In this document: positions 33,314-43,385 of the stretch, piece after piece
How positions within the stretch are numbered: the first letter of the stretch is position 1
How the letters are laid out: each line of letters starts with the position of its first letter
From: CADEFQ01 sp035433705
GTDB lineage: Bacteria > Pseudomonadota > Gammaproteobacteria > Steroidobacterales > Steroidobacteraceae
Reading direction: 5' to 3'
Length of the DNA: 48,317 nucleotides
Assembly: GCA_035433705.1 (NCBI GenBank)
Contig: DAORVK010000021.1
Span: forward strand, 1 to 48,317
Notes under the pieces: generated by a model
Database searches by the model: none
What the model saw: only the letters and a program-made list of their open reading frames with translations
What the model was told of the DNA's origin: nothing
Made by a program: the position numbers and the translations under genes

Positions 33314-35097
33314 ATTGGCGGCTGATCCTCGGCGTGCGGCCACTTCACATACGACTTCTGCATATCCCACGCGGCCGTCGGGCAGCGCTCTGCGCACAGC
33401 CCGCAGTGCACGCACAGGTCTTCGTCCTTGACCATCACACGGCCGGTCTGCTTGAGCGGCACCGAGACGTAGAGCAGCTGTTCGGGATTCGCCGCCGGTG
33501 CGCGCAGACGCGTGCGCAGATCGGCTTCCTCACCGTCGGCGGTGATCGTGAGGCAATCGGTCGGACAGATATCGATGCAGGCGTCGCACTCGATGCAGAG
33601 CTTCGCCTCAAACACGGTCTGGATGTCGCAGTTGAGGCAGCGCTGCACCTCGGCCGCAGCCTGCTCGGCCGTGAAACCGAGCTCGACCTCGATATTGAGC
33701 TTCTTGAAGCGCTCCTTCAGCGACACTTGCGGCACCAGCCGCCGCTCGACCGGGTTGTAGTCGTTCGCGTACGACCACTCGTGCATGCCCATCTTGCGGC
33801 TCTGCAGGTTGATGCCCGGTGCGAGGCGCCCGGTCACCGGCTCGCCGTGGCAATGGCGGTGAATCGAGATCGCGGCCTGGTGACCGTGCTCGACGGCCCA
33901 GATGATGTTCTTCGGGCCGAAGGCGGCATCACCGCCGAGGAAGACGCCCGGCCTCGTCGACTGGAAGGTTTTGGCGTCGACCTTCGGCACGCTCCACTTG
34001 TCGAACTCGATGCCAAGGTCGCGCTCGATCCACGGGAACGCATTCTCCTGTCCGATCGCCAGGATCACGTCGTCTGCTGCGAAGAACTCCTCGCCGGCGA
34101 TACGTTCGGCGGTAATGCGCCCGTGCGCGTCGAGGTCGTACTCCATCACGTCGAACAGCATGCCCTTCAGCTTGCCGCCCTCGACGACGAACTGCTTCGG
34201 CGAGCGGTTCACGATGATCCCGACTTGCTCTTCTTCCGCGTCTTCCAGCTCCCAGTCCGAGGCCTTGAAGAACTGCCGCGGCTTGCGCGCCATCACCTTC
34301 ACGTGTTTCGCGCCGATGCGCAGCGAAGTGCGGCAGCAATCCATCGCGGTGTTGCCGACACCGATGATCAGCACCTCGCGGCCGATCTCCTTCACGTGCC
34401 CGAACGCGACCGATTCGAGCCAGTCGATGCCGATGTGGATGTTCGCCGCGCCCTCCTGCCGGCCCGGAAGCTTCAGCTCCTTGCCCTTCGGCGCGCCCGA
34501 CCCGACGAACACGGCGTCAAAGCCGCCGCGCTCGAGCAGCTCCTGCATGCTCTTCACGGGATGTCCGAGCTTGAGATCGGCGCCCATGCCAACGATCACG
34601 CCGATCTCCTCGTCGAGGATCGACTGCGGCAGGCGGAATGAGGGAATGTTCGAACGCATCAACCCGCCCGGCTCACCGAGCTGCTCGAAAATCGTGACGC
34701 GATAACCCAGCGGCAGCAGATCGTTCGCCACCGTGAGGCTCACGGGGCCGGCGCCGATGCAGGCGACATGCTTGCCGTTCTTCACGGACGGTATCTGCGG
34801 CAGCCGGTCGGCGTACTCGTCCTTGTGATCCGCTGCGACGCGCTTGAGGCGGCAGATCGCGACCGGCTTGTCTTCGACCCGCGAGCGGCGGCAGGCAGGT
34901 TCGCACGGGCGATCGCACACGCGCCCGAGGATGCCGGGGAATACATTGGCTTCCCGATTGACCATGTAGGCATCGGTAAAGCGACCTTGCGCGATCAGCC
35001 GGATGTACTCGGGCACATCCGTATGGGCCGGGCAGGCCCACTGGCAGTCGACAACACGATGGTAGTAATCGGGGTGGGACGTGTCTGTGGGAGGCAT
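33283..35097 (-). CDS. FAD/NAD(P)-binding, ferredoxin-domain electron-transfer subunit (GltD/KorC-like)
   Basis: 604 residues. An N-terminal Cys-rich Fer4_20 domain (CQWACPAHTDVPEYIRL, then CDRPCEPACRR) leads to a GltD-type reductase with a FAD motif (CIGAGPVSLTVANDL, where most relatives have GPAGL) and an NAD(P) motif (IIGVGNTAMD). Two ferredoxin clusters follow at the C-terminus: CLNCDIQ..CIECDACIDICPTDC and CVHCGLCAERCPTAAW. It is first in a three-gene operon with korA and korB, and so is likely the subunit linking NAD(P)H to ferredoxin or to the oxidoreductase. A comparable three-part 2-oxoglutarate:NADP oxidoreductase is known in Azoarcus. The ATG at 35097 has no obvious ribosome site; TATACT lies at 35145-35150. 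Confidence 0.82.
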   Translation of the reverse strand: MPPTDTSHPDYYHRVVDCQWACPAHTDVPEYIRLIAQGRFTDAYMVNREANVFPGILGRVCDRPCEPACRRSRVEDKPVAICRLKRVAADHKDEYADRLPQIPSVKNGKHVACIGAGPVSLTVANDLLPLGYRVTIFEQLGEPGGLMRSNIPSFRLPQSILDEEIGVIVGMGADLKLGHPVKSMQELLERGGFDAVFVGSGAPKGKELKLPGRQEGAANIHIGIDWLESVAFGHVKEIGREVLIIGVGNTAMDCCRTSLRIGAKHVKVMARKPRQFFKASDWELEDAEEEQVGIIVNRSPKQFVVEGGKLKGMLFDVMEYDLDAHGRITAERIAGEEFFAADDVILAIGQENAFPWIERDLGIEFDKWSVPKVDAKTFQSTRPGVFLGGDAAFGPKNIIWAVEHGHQAAISIHRHCHGEPVTGRLAPGINLQSRKMGMHEWSYANDYNPVERRLVPQVSLKERFKKLNIEVELGFTAEQAAAEVQRCLNCDIQTVFEAKLCIECDACIDICPTDCLTITADGEEADLRTRLRAPAANPEQLLYVSVPLKQTGRVMVKDEDLCVHCGLCAERCPTAAWDMQKSYVKWPHAEDQPPICQPSLPKIA

Positions 35098-35244
35098 TTC
35101 GACGGACGGGGACAACGACGCCAGGATCGGCGGGCCGTTTCTGGAGTATACGGCAACCGGGCGCGGACGCGAGCGGGCAGGCTGCGGGGCCGTGGCCCTG
35201 CACCCTTCGCTCTTGGCGCCCCACTGCGCGATACTGTCGACACC

Positions 35245-35565
35245 ATGTCTACGCTCGCCTGCACACTCATCCGCCTGCGCACCAGGTCCCGCCTCCTGAC
35301 GGTCAATTTCGATGACGGGCGCAGCTTCGATCTGCCGTTCGAGTACCTGCGCGTGAATTCTCCGTCCGCGGAGGTTCAGGGGCACGGCCGGGGCCAGCGC
35401 GTCACGGTCACGGGCAAGGAAAACGTGGTGATAACGGCCGTCGAGCCTGTCGGCCAATACGCCGTGCGCCTCGTGTTCGATGACGGCCACGACTCGGGGC
35501 TCTACACCTGGAAATATCTCCACGAACTCGGCCGCCAGCGCGACAGCGCCGGAGGAGAGAAATAG
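35245..35565 (+). CDS. DUF971 (gamma-butyrobetaine hydroxylase N-terminal-like) protein
   Basis: 106 residues. The DUF971 features are LTVNFDDGRSFDLPFEYLRVNSPSAEVQ and the closing EPVGQYAVRLVFDDGHDSGLYTWKYLHELG. The same fold forms a small N-terminal domain in gamma-butyrobetaine hydroxylase and in some Fe-S-related proteins, but the stand-alone family has no firm function. GATACT lies nine bases before the ATG. The frame is open upstream of the ATG only because it runs antisense to the FAD subunit gene. It is followed directly by a strong hairpin. Confidence 0.85.
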   Translation: MSTLACTLIRLRTRSRLLTVNFDDGRSFDLPFEYLRVNSPSAEVQGHGRGQRVTVTGKENVVITAVEPVGQYAVRLVFDDGHDSGLYTWKYLHELGRQRDSAGGEK

Positions 35566-35637
35566 AAAAAGGCCGGGCACCTTGCGACGCCCGGCCTTCA
35601 GACCCCCGTTTCAACAGCCCTCTCGGGCTCGAACGTG
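35562..35637 (-). ncRNA. Candidate small RNA on the minus strand
   Basis: On the minus strand, TTTACA (35668-35673) and GACAAT (35644-35649) form a promoter-like pair with an 18-base spacer. A transcript from about 35637 would carry an AGCCC-GAGA-GGGCT stem-loop and end in the strong hairpin with a T run at 35569-35598, giving about 75 bases. No minus-strand gene ends here, so this could be a small RNA. The evidence is limited to promoter plus terminator geometry. Confidence 0.35.
35569..35598. terminator. Strong GC hairpin after DUF971, T run on the minus strand
   Basis: Ten-base arms AAGGCCGGGC (35569-35578) and GCCCGGCCTT (35589-35598) flank a ten-base loop, three bases past the DUF971 stop. 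A run of Ts (CTTTTTC) follows the stem only in the minus direction; on the plus strand the tail is CAGACC. It may therefore be mainly a minus-strand terminator, with weaker action on DUF971. Confidence 0.65.
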
Positions 35638-35704
35638 GCGCGGATTGTCAGCGATATTTCGCAGCCTTGTAAAGACGCGCGACGGCCGCCACGGCAGACA
35701 TCCG

Positions 35705-35733
35705 TTTTGCGGTACGTACCACCGCGCTAGAAT
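35705..35733 (+). promoter_or_regulatory. Promoter of ubiE
   Basis: TTTTGC (35705-35710) and TAGAAT (35728-35733) are separated by 17 bases, with GAGG at 35746-35749 leading to the TTG start at 35755. Confidence 0.5.
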
Positions 35734-35754
35734 GCCTGTTCACACGAGGTTTCC

Positions 35755-36510
35755 TTGAGCCAGCCCTCTTCACACACGACCACCGACTTCGGCTATGAGC
35801 GCGTTCGCCGCGAAGACAAGGCGCGGCGCGTTCGCGGCGTATTCGATTCGGTCGCCGACAACTACGATCTGATGAACGACCTGATGTCGGGCGGCGCGCA
35901 TCGGCTCTGGAAGCGTTTCACCCTGTCGATCACCGGCCTGCGCCCCGGCCAGGTCGCGCTCGACGTCGCGGGCGGCACGGGCGATATCGCGCTCGGGCTC
36001 GCAAGGCAGGTCGGCACGCAAGGCCTCGTCGTCTTGACGGATATCAATGCCGCGATGCTCGCTCACGGTCGCGACCGCCTGATCGACGCCGGCCATGTCC
36101 GCGGCGTCGAATGCGTGCAGGCGAACGCCGAACAACTGCCATTCGCCGACGGCAGTTTTCATTGCGTCACGATCGCCTTCGGCCTGCGCAATGTCACCGA
36201 CAAGCAGCAGGCGCTCGCCTCGATGCGTCGCGTGCTGAAACCCGGCGGCCAGCTGCTCGTGCTCGAGTTCTCGAAGCCGGCCGACGCGCTGCGGCCGATC
36301 TACGACGCATACTCGTTTCGCCTGTTGCCACTCCTCGGCAGGCTCGTCGCAAAGGACGAGGCCAGCTATCGCTATCTCGCCGAGTCGATCCGCATGCACC
36401 CCGACCAGGAAGCCCTCGCCGCGATGATGCGCGAGGCGGGACTCGAGGATTGCCGCTATCACAACCTCACTGGCGGCATCGTCGCGGTGCATCGCGGTTA
36501 CCGGTACTGA
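35755..36510 (+). CDS. ubiE: Ubiquinone/menaquinone methyltransferase UbiE
   Basis: 251 residues from a TTG at 35755, with GAGG five bases upstream. The SAM-binding DVAGGTGDIALG (about 66-77), the FGLRNVTD motif (about 144) and the closing GIVAVHRGYRY are diagnostic. UbiE methylates the C2 ring carbon of the ubiquinone precursor, and in bacteria that make it also performs the last menaquinone step. It is the first gene of ubiE-ubiJ-ubiB, in the order known from many gammaproteobacteria. Confidence 0.95.
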   Translation: MSQPSSHTTTDFGYERVRREDKARRVRGVFDSVADNYDLMNDLMSGGAHRLWKRFTLSITGLRPGQVALDVAGGTGDIALGLARQVGTQGLVVLTDINAAMLAHGRDRLIDAGHVRGVECVQANAEQLPFADGSFHCVTIAFGLRNVTDKQQALASMRRVLKPGGQLLVLEFSKPADALRPIYDAYSFRLLPLLGRLVAKDEASYRYLAESIRMHPDQEALAAMMREAGLEDCRYHNLTGGIVAVHRGYRY

Positions 36511-36518
36511 CGCTGCCG

Positions 36519-37130
36519 ATGTTCACCGAAGCCGCCGAGCGCCTGCTCAACCGCAACCTGCCTCGTTCGCCACGCGCCCGTACACTGTGCGCGGAGCTTG
36601 CCGGACAGTGTGTCGCGCTTTCGATCGATGGCTTTGCGCTGCGATTCGTTCTCGGCAGCGATGGGAATCGGCTGTCGCTCGGGCGCGAGGTGGCGCCGTC
36701 GCCTGACCCCACGCCCGCCGATGCGGAGTTCCACGGCACACCGCTCAATCTGCTCGCACTTGCGGGGCCCGACGCCGAGGGCGTGATTCGCCGCGGCGAC
36801 GTGCGCATCGCGGGCGACGCGGAGGCCGCCCAGCGCTTTCGCGAACTCCTGTACCTGCTGCGACCCGACATCGAAGAGGAAATGTCACAGCTCCTGGGCG
36901 ATGCCGCTGCGCACCGGCTCGGCAGGCTCGGATCCGCCTGCCTCGAGTTTGGCCGGCGTTTCGCCTCGACCGGCACGCGCAATGTCGCAGAGTACTTCGC
37001 ACACGAGCGTGCCGATCTCGTGCCCCGCGCCGAAGCCGATGCATTCTTCGCCGGCGTCGACCGCACACGCGAGGACCTCGATCGGCTCGCCGCACGCATC
37101 GCGATCATCACCTCCGGGGGGCCCTCTTGA
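36519..37130 (+). CDS. ubiJ: Ubiquinone biosynthesis accessory factor UbiJ (SCP2 domain)
   Basis: 203 residues. An SCP2-like lipid-binding domain (about 10-115, with DAEFHGTPLNLLALAG and GDVRIAGDAEAAQRF) is followed by a helical C-terminus with charged segments (EDLDRLAARIAII). UbiJ binds ubiquinone intermediates and works with UbiK, encoded on the other strand at 5220. The start is the ATG at 36519; the stop overlaps the ubiB start in TTGA. Confidence 0.85.
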   Translation: MFTEAAERLLNRNLPRSPRARTLCAELAGQCVALSIDGFALRFVLGSDGNRLSLGREVAPSPDPTPADAEFHGTPLNLLALAGPDAEGVIRRGDVRIAGDAEAAQRFRELLYLLRPDIEEEMSQLLGDAAAHRLGRLGSACLEFGRRFASTGTRNVAEYFAHERADLVPRAEADAFFAGVDRTREDLDRLAARIAIITSGGPS

Positions 37131-38764
37131 AGCTGCGTGTACTCGCGCGGCTGATCGAGATCCAGCGCGTGCTCGTGCGGCACGGACTCGACGATTTCGT
37201 GCGCGCCACGCATCTTTACCGGCCGCTCCGGTATCTTGTGTTTGCCTCGCCCTGGACCTGGTTTCAGCGTCGCCACGGCGCCTCGCGCGGCGAGCGCCTG
37301 CGGCTCGCGCTCGAGGAACTCGGCCCGATCTTCGTCAAGTTCGGCCAGGCCGTATCGACGCGGCGCGACCTCCTGCCGCTCGACATCGCCGACGAGCTCG
37401 CGAAGCTGCAGGACCGCGTACCGCCGTTTCCCGGTGCGATCGCGCGCGCGACGGCGGAGAGGGCCTACGGCAAGCCGCTTTCCGCCGTGTTCGGCGCGTT
37501 CGACGAGACGCCACTCGCCGCCGCGTCGATCGCGCAGGTCCACGTCGCGCGCCTCCCTGACGGTCGCGAGGTCGTCGTCAAGGTGCTTCGGCCAGGCATG
37601 CGCGAGGTCATCGAGCGCGACCTCGAAGTGCTCGACGCCCTCGCCGCCCTCGCCGCACGCTGGTGGCCGGGCAGCGAGCGGCTGCGCCCCGTCGAAGTGG
37701 TGCAGGAATACAGGAAGACGATCGTCGATGAACTCGACCTCATGCGCGAAGCGGCGAACGCCGCGCAGTTGCGGCGCAATTTCGCCGGTTCCCGGCTCCT
37801 CTACGTGCCGGAAGTCCACTGGGACCTGTGCCGCGTCGATGTGATGGTGATGGAGCGCATCCACGGCATCCAGATCAGCGACATGGCGCAGCTGCGCGCG
37901 AAAGGCACCGACATCCGCGCGCTCGCGGTCAACGGCGTCGAGATCTTCTTCACGCAGGTCTTCCGGCACAATTTCTTTCACGCCGACATGCACCCCGGCA
38001 ACATCTTCGTGCTCGTCGACGACCCCGCGCAGCCGCGCTACGCAGCGATCGACTTCGGCATCGTCGGCACCCTCGACCCGCGCGACCAGCACTATCTCGC
38101 CGAGAATTTCCTCGCGGTGTTCGATCGCAATTACCGCCGCGTCGCCGAGCTGCACCACGAGTCGGGCTGGGTGCCGCCCCATGCACGCATCGACGAAATG
38201 GAATCAGCCGTACGCACCGTATGCGAACCGATCTTCCAGAAGCCGCTCAAGGACATTTCCTTCGGCACCGTGCTGCTGCGCCTCTTCGAGATCTCGCGGC
38301 GCTTTGACATGCGGATCCAGCCACAGCTGATCCTGCTGCAGAAAACGCTGCTCAACATTGAGGGGCTCGGGCGCGAGCTCTACCCCGATCTCGACGTGTT
38401 CCAGACCGCGAGCCCGATCCTGCGGGAATGGATGCGCGAGCGCGTGAGCGGCCGTCGCTTCATCGAAGACTTGCGCACGCAGCTGCCCGAACTCGTGACC
38501 GCGCTGCGTGGCCTGCCGCCGCTCCTGAAGGGCGCAGTACAGCGTGCGCAGGACGGGCAATTGCGCCTGCAGGTCGAGACCGACAGCGTCGAGGCACTGC
38601 GCCAGACGATCCGCGAGACGCAGCGGCGCCGCGACTTGATGCTGCTCTCAGCCGCGGTGCTCCTTGGCGGCATCGTCTGGCTCGCGATCGGGCGAGACCC
38701 CGCCTGGCCCGGCTGGGCGCTCGTCGCGGCTGCCTCGGTTGGCGCCTTCTTTTCGCGCCGCTGA
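37127..38764 (+). CDS. ubiB: UbiB family atypical kinase/ATPase for ubiquinone synthesis
   Basis: 545 residues from a TTG at 37127 that overlaps the ubiJ stop. Present are the KxGQ motif in GPIFVKFGQAVSTRRDLLP, the Ala-rich loop AAASIAQVHVA, the HADMHPGNIFVL catalytic loop and the IDFGIVGTLD metal-binding motif. The C-terminus has two membrane helices (about 498-518 and 525-542). The family is linked to extraction or handling of membrane quinone precursors. It ends 14 bases before the convergent thioesterase gene. Confidence 0.94.
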   Translation: MKLRVLARLIEIQRVLVRHGLDDFVRATHLYRPLRYLVFASPWTWFQRRHGASRGERLRLALEELGPIFVKFGQAVSTRRDLLPLDIADELAKLQDRVPPFPGAIARATAERAYGKPLSAVFGAFDETPLAAASIAQVHVARLPDGREVVVKVLRPGMREVIERDLEVLDALAALAARWWPGSERLRPVEVVQEYRKTIVDELDLMREAANAAQLRRNFAGSRLLYVPEVHWDLCRVDVMVMERIHGIQISDMAQLRAKGTDIRALAVNGVEIFFTQVFRHNFFHADMHPGNIFVLVDDPAQPRYAAIDFGIVGTLDPRDQHYLAENFLAVFDRNYRRVAELHHESGWVPPHARIDEMESAVRTVCEPIFQKPLKDISFGTVLLRLFEISRRFDMRIQPQLILLQKTLLNIEGLGRELYPDLDVFQTASPILREWMRERVSGRRFIEDLRTQLPELVTALRGLPPLLKGAVQRAQDGQLRLQVETDSVEALRQTIRETQRRRDLMLLSAAVLLGGIVWLAIGRDPAWPGWALVAAASVGAFFSRR

Positions 38765-38777
38765 ACGGGGCGACGCG

Positions 38778-39479
38778 CTACGCCCGTGTCTCGATCCACA
38801 CGCCGAGCGCCCGGGCGCACAACTCGCCATCCTCGTCAAAGAGCGCCGTGCCGACTACGTGCTTGCGGCCACTGGAACCCAATCGCCAGCCGATCACGAC
38901 GCAGGGTTCATCGATGTGCACACGCCGATCCACGTGCACGGTGAACTCGCCGAGCATCATCCTGCGATCGACCCGCGCCGCAAAATAGCCGGGACAGTCG
39001 AGCGCGGCCGACATGAACTCACCGGCAACCTTGCCGTCCTCACTCGCGAGCGACGCATCCGGCACCCACGGTGCGGCCACGAGGCTGTCTCCCCAGGGAC
39101 CTGCGAAGATACGCAGCCCGTCGCCGCGCTCGCGCTGCGTGCCGCAGACAAAGCAACCCGGGAAGTCGTGGCGATGAAAGCCCGCGAAGTGCCGCGACGC
39201 TTCGAGCGCGACGTCGTAGGGCGGCGCCGGCGCCGGCGACGGCAAGCCGCCATCCATCGCGCGCGCCTCGGCAATCACCGTGCCTTCGTGTGACATGCGC
39301 AGGATCGCGCCATCGCGCTGCACGATCAGCGATTCATCGAGCGGCGGCGGGGCGAGGAGCCGCACGGTCACAGGACCGGCTGAATACGCCGACACGAGGC
39401 CGGCGAAGTAACCGCCGTTCGCGGACGTGTCCGGGCCGCGAAAGCGACTCGCAACAGTGATGACTTCGACCTCGTTCAT
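38778..39479 (-). CDS. Hotdog-fold acyl-CoA thioesterase-like protein
   Basis: 233 residues. The first half (about 20-105) and second half (about 120-230) look like a pair of hotdog-type units, with FPGCFVCGTQRERGDGL between them and DRRMMLGEFTVHVDRRVHIDEPCVVIGW in the second. Relatives hydrolyse acyl-CoA thioesters or bind acyl groups, but no specific catalytic set is clear. The ATG at 39479 has AAGG at the right distance. It lies 44 bases after the exporter gene, so it is probably the last gene of the trp transcript. Confidence 0.7.
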   Translation of the reverse strand: MNEVEVITVASRFRGPDTSANGGYFAGLVSAYSAGPVTVRLLAPPPLDESLIVQRDGAILRMSHEGTVIAEARAMDGGLPSPAPAPPYDVALEASRHFAGFHRHDFPGCFVCGTQRERGDGLRIFAGPWGDSLVAAPWVPDASLASEDGKVAGEFMSAALDCPGYFAARVDRRMMLGEFTVHVDRRVHIDEPCVVIGWRLGSSGRKHVVGTALFDEDGELCARALGVWIETRA

Positions 39480-39523
39480 ATGCCGCCTTGCCCCTCTGCG
39501 GGACGGTCCCCCGGAGGCGGAAT

Positions 39524-40726
39524 CTACCGCGCCGGGGCTGTCCACGCCATGCGCCAGAGCCCCCAGCCCGAAAAGGCCCCGACCAGCGAGCCGAGCGCGA
39601 GCAGCAGCAGCGACCCGTGCAGCGCCGGCACTGCAATCCCCATCGTCGCGGCGGCGATCATGATCGCCACGAAGGCCTGCACCGAGGAGACGGCGCCGCG
39701 CGTATCGGGAAAAAGGTCGAGCAGCCGCAGCGTCAGGATCGGCGCGACGACTTGCACCCCGAACGCGATCGTGAAGATCAGCAGCTGTTGCACCAGGATC
39801 GGAACAGGCGCGAAGAAGGCGAACGCGATGCTCGAGACGAGCCCCCCCAGCCCGGAGATCGCGTAGCCCACACGACATTGCGCGCCTGGCGTGACTCGCC
39901 CGGCCATGCGTCCGGAAGTGAAGGCACCCGCGACAAAGCCGCCGATGACCGGAATGAACAGCATCGCGAACTGTGTTTCGCCGAAATGCCATTGCTCAAG
40001 CACGATGGCGGGGGCCGCGCCGATATATGCGATCACGGACGCGAAGTGCAGCCCCGACGCGAACGAGAGCAGCAGGAACTCGCGATGCGAAGCGATGCGC
40101 CATGCGAGCGAGAAGAGCGTGCCGAGCTGGAGCACGAGGCGCCGCTCGGGCGGATGGGTCTCGGGTAACCGCCACCAGCTGACGAACACCATCGCAAGCC
40201 CGAGCAGGACGAGGAACACGAACACTGCACGCCAGCCGAACGCCACGTGCACCCAACCGCCGATCACTGGCGCAACGGCGGGTGCGAAGCCGAAGAGCAT
40301 CGTGATCAGCGACATCAGGCGCTGCGCTTCGTGGCCGGCGTACAGGTCGCGCACGACTGCACGCGCAACTACCAGTCCGGCGCCAGCAGTTGCACCCTGC
40401 ATGGCGCGAAATGCGAGCAGCGTGCCGAATCCCGGCGCGAGCGCGCAGGCGAGCGACGCGACGGTAAATAGGCTCACGCCGACGAGAATCACGCGCCGCC
40501 GACCGTAGGCATCCGACAGCGGCCCGTGCAGCAGCATCGTGACGCCGTACGGTACGAGGTAGGCAGTGAGCGTCTGCTGCAACTGCAGCGCGGTAAGCGA
40601 AAACTCCTGGGCAATCGCCGGAAATGACGGAAAAAACGTGTCAATCGAGAACGGGCTCAGCATCGAGAGAAAGGCAAGCAGCGCCGCGAGGCCAAGCGTG
40701 GGACGCGGGTCCGGGTGATGCGTCAC
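39524..40726 (-). CDS. MFS multidrug transporter, Bcr/CflA type
   Basis: 400 residues with twelve membrane helices. The MFS motif A GPLSDAYGRRRVIL lies between helices 2 and 3, and the motif C-like region (FGFAPAVAPVIGGWV) in helix 5 marks a drug:H+ antiporter. The Bcr/CflA subfamily exports bicyclomycin, chloramphenicol-like drugs and some metabolites; the substrate here is unknown. It starts at a GTG (40726) that shares GTGA with the trpA stop, so it is translationally coupled to the trp operon. Confidence 0.85.
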   Translation of the reverse strand: MTHHPDPRPTLGLAALLAFLSMLSPFSIDTFFPSFPAIAQEFSLTALQLQQTLTAYLVPYGVTMLLHGPLSDAYGRRRVILVGVSLFTVASLACALAPGFGTLLAFRAMQGATAGAGLVVARAVVRDLYAGHEAQRLMSLITMLFGFAPAVAPVIGGWVHVAFGWRAVFVFLVLLGLAMVFVSWWRLPETHPPERRLVLQLGTLFSLAWRIASHREFLLLSFASGLHFASVIAYIGAAPAIVLEQWHFGETQFAMLFIPVIGGFVAGAFTSGRMAGRVTPGAQCRVGYAISGLGGLVSSIAFAFFAPVPILVQQLLIFTIAFGVQVVAPILTLRLLDLFPDTRGAVSSVQAFVAIMIAAATMGIAVPALHGSLLLLALGSLVGAFSGWGLWRMAWTAPAR

Positions 40727-41507
40727 CCGGCACCCGGTCGAAGCGTGCGCAGCCAGGCGGCCGGATCTTCGCCGCGCTCGAGGACTTCGACGAGCGCGGA
40801 GCCGACGACGACGCCATCGACGTGGCCGGCGAGCCGCGCGACCTGCTCGCGTGAGCGGATGCCGAACCCCGCGCAAACGGGCACTGGCGAGACGGCGCGC
40901 ACACGATCGAGGTATGCAATCACGTTGTCCGGCACAGCGACGTTCTTGCCGGTCGTGCCCGTCATCGTCACGGCGTACACGAAGCCACGGCTCGCGCCAC
41001 ACACTTTCGCAAGGCGTTCCGGCGTCGTGACGGGCGTCGCCATCTGGACGAGCGCGATGCCGCGCGCCTCGAGCGCGCGCTGCAGCTCACCGCCCTCGTC
41101 GAACGGCAGGTCGGGCACGATGAAGCCCGCGACTCGCGCGTGCTCCGCCGCCACGGCGAGCTCCGCGAAGCCGAATGCGAGCAGCGGGTTGAGATAGCTC
41201 ATCAGGAGAAGCGGCGCGTTGACCGCCTGCATCGCGGCCAGTTCGTCGAGAATCCAGCGCAGGGTGACGCCCTGCGCGAGCGCCTCGCGGCTCGAGCGCT
41301 GGATCGTAAGGCCGTCGGCCATGGGGTCGGTGAAGGGCACGCCGATCTCGACCACATCGGCAACGCCTGCCACGGCCGAGAGTTGCGTGCGGAACAGCTC
41401 CCGCCGTGGAAAGCCCGCAGTCAGAAACGCCACGAGCGCAGGATTGCGCCCGCAAGCCCTGCGGATCGCCGCACTGATGCGCTCGTGTGGCGCGATGGCA
41501 GCAACTG

Positions 41508-41511
<4 letters not shown>
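40723..41511 (-). CDS. trpA: Tryptophan synthase alpha chain
   Basis: 262 residues. The catalytic Glu is in VEIGVPFTDPMADG, with the second acid (Asp) two turns on, and the ends GFIVPDLPFDEG and GFVYAVTMTGTTG line the indole-glycerol-phosphate pocket. The enzyme cleaves indole-3-glycerol phosphate and channels indole to TrpB. It overlaps trpB by four bases and the exporter by four. Confidence 0.95.
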
Positions 41512-42773
<1,262 letters not shown>

Positions 42774-42776
42774 CGT

Positions 42777-43385
42777 TCAGTTCTCCCGACGGGCGACCCG
42801 CGCCGCCGCCACGAAACGTGTGATCATCTCCGCACTCTTGATCCCCGGCGCACTCTCGACGCCGCTCGATACATCCACACCCCAGGGACGCACGGTGCGT
42901 ATCGCAGCACCGACGTTGGCTGCGGTGAGGCCGCCCGCCAGCACGAGTTCGATACCTTGCGCGCGCAGCACCGCCGCGCGCGCCCAGTCGGGGACAGCGC
43001 CCGCGCCACTCACCGGACCTTCAAACAAGGCGCGCCGCGGCATTGAGGACGGGAATTCCTGCCCGGCTCGCAGCACCGGCAGCCGCTCAAGTGACGCCGG
43101 CAATTCGAGTGTGGCGAAATCACCCGCATCGGTCTGCAGCACATCAGGCCGGAACTCCGCGAGGACTTCAGCGACCTCATCCGGCTGCGGGTGCTGCATC
43201 ACCGCGACACAGCGCAACCGGCCGCGAGCCGGCGCCGCGAGCTTCGTTGCCTGCGAGGGCGAAATGCGCCGTACCGACGGTGCAAAAACGAACCCCACGG
43301 CGTCCGCGCCCGCCTCGATCGCGGCGGCCACTGCGACGGCCGTCGTCGAACCGCAAATCTTCACCCACAGGGGCGCGTCAACCAT
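42777..43385 (-). CDS. trpF: Phosphoribosylanthranilate isomerase
   Basis: 202 residues. The catalytic Cys is in VKICGSTT and the Asp in WGVDVSSGVES. The beta-barrel strands are VGFVFAPSVRRISP and LVLAGGLTAANV. The strand that is usually LQLHGDE reads VLQTDAGDF, so the commonly conserved His-Gly is absent; the protein is still clearly TrpF. The ATG at 43385 overlaps trpC by eight bases; an earlier start at 43424 is open but lacks support. Confidence 0.9.
   Translation of the reverse strand: MVDAPLWVKICGSTTAVAVAAAIEAGADAVGFVFAPSVRRISPSQATKLAAPARGRLRCVAVMQHPQPDEVAEVLAEFRPDVLQTDAGDFATLELPASLERLPVLRAGQEFPSSMPRRALFEGPVSGAGAVPDWARAAVLRAQGIELVLAGGLTAANVGAAIRTVRPWGVDVSSGVESAPGIKSAEMITRFVAAARVARREN

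Noticed and set aside
36467..38182. 571-codon minus-strand frame across ubiE, ubiJ and ubiB
   Set aside because: It is a shadow of three confident genes on the other strand and matches no family.
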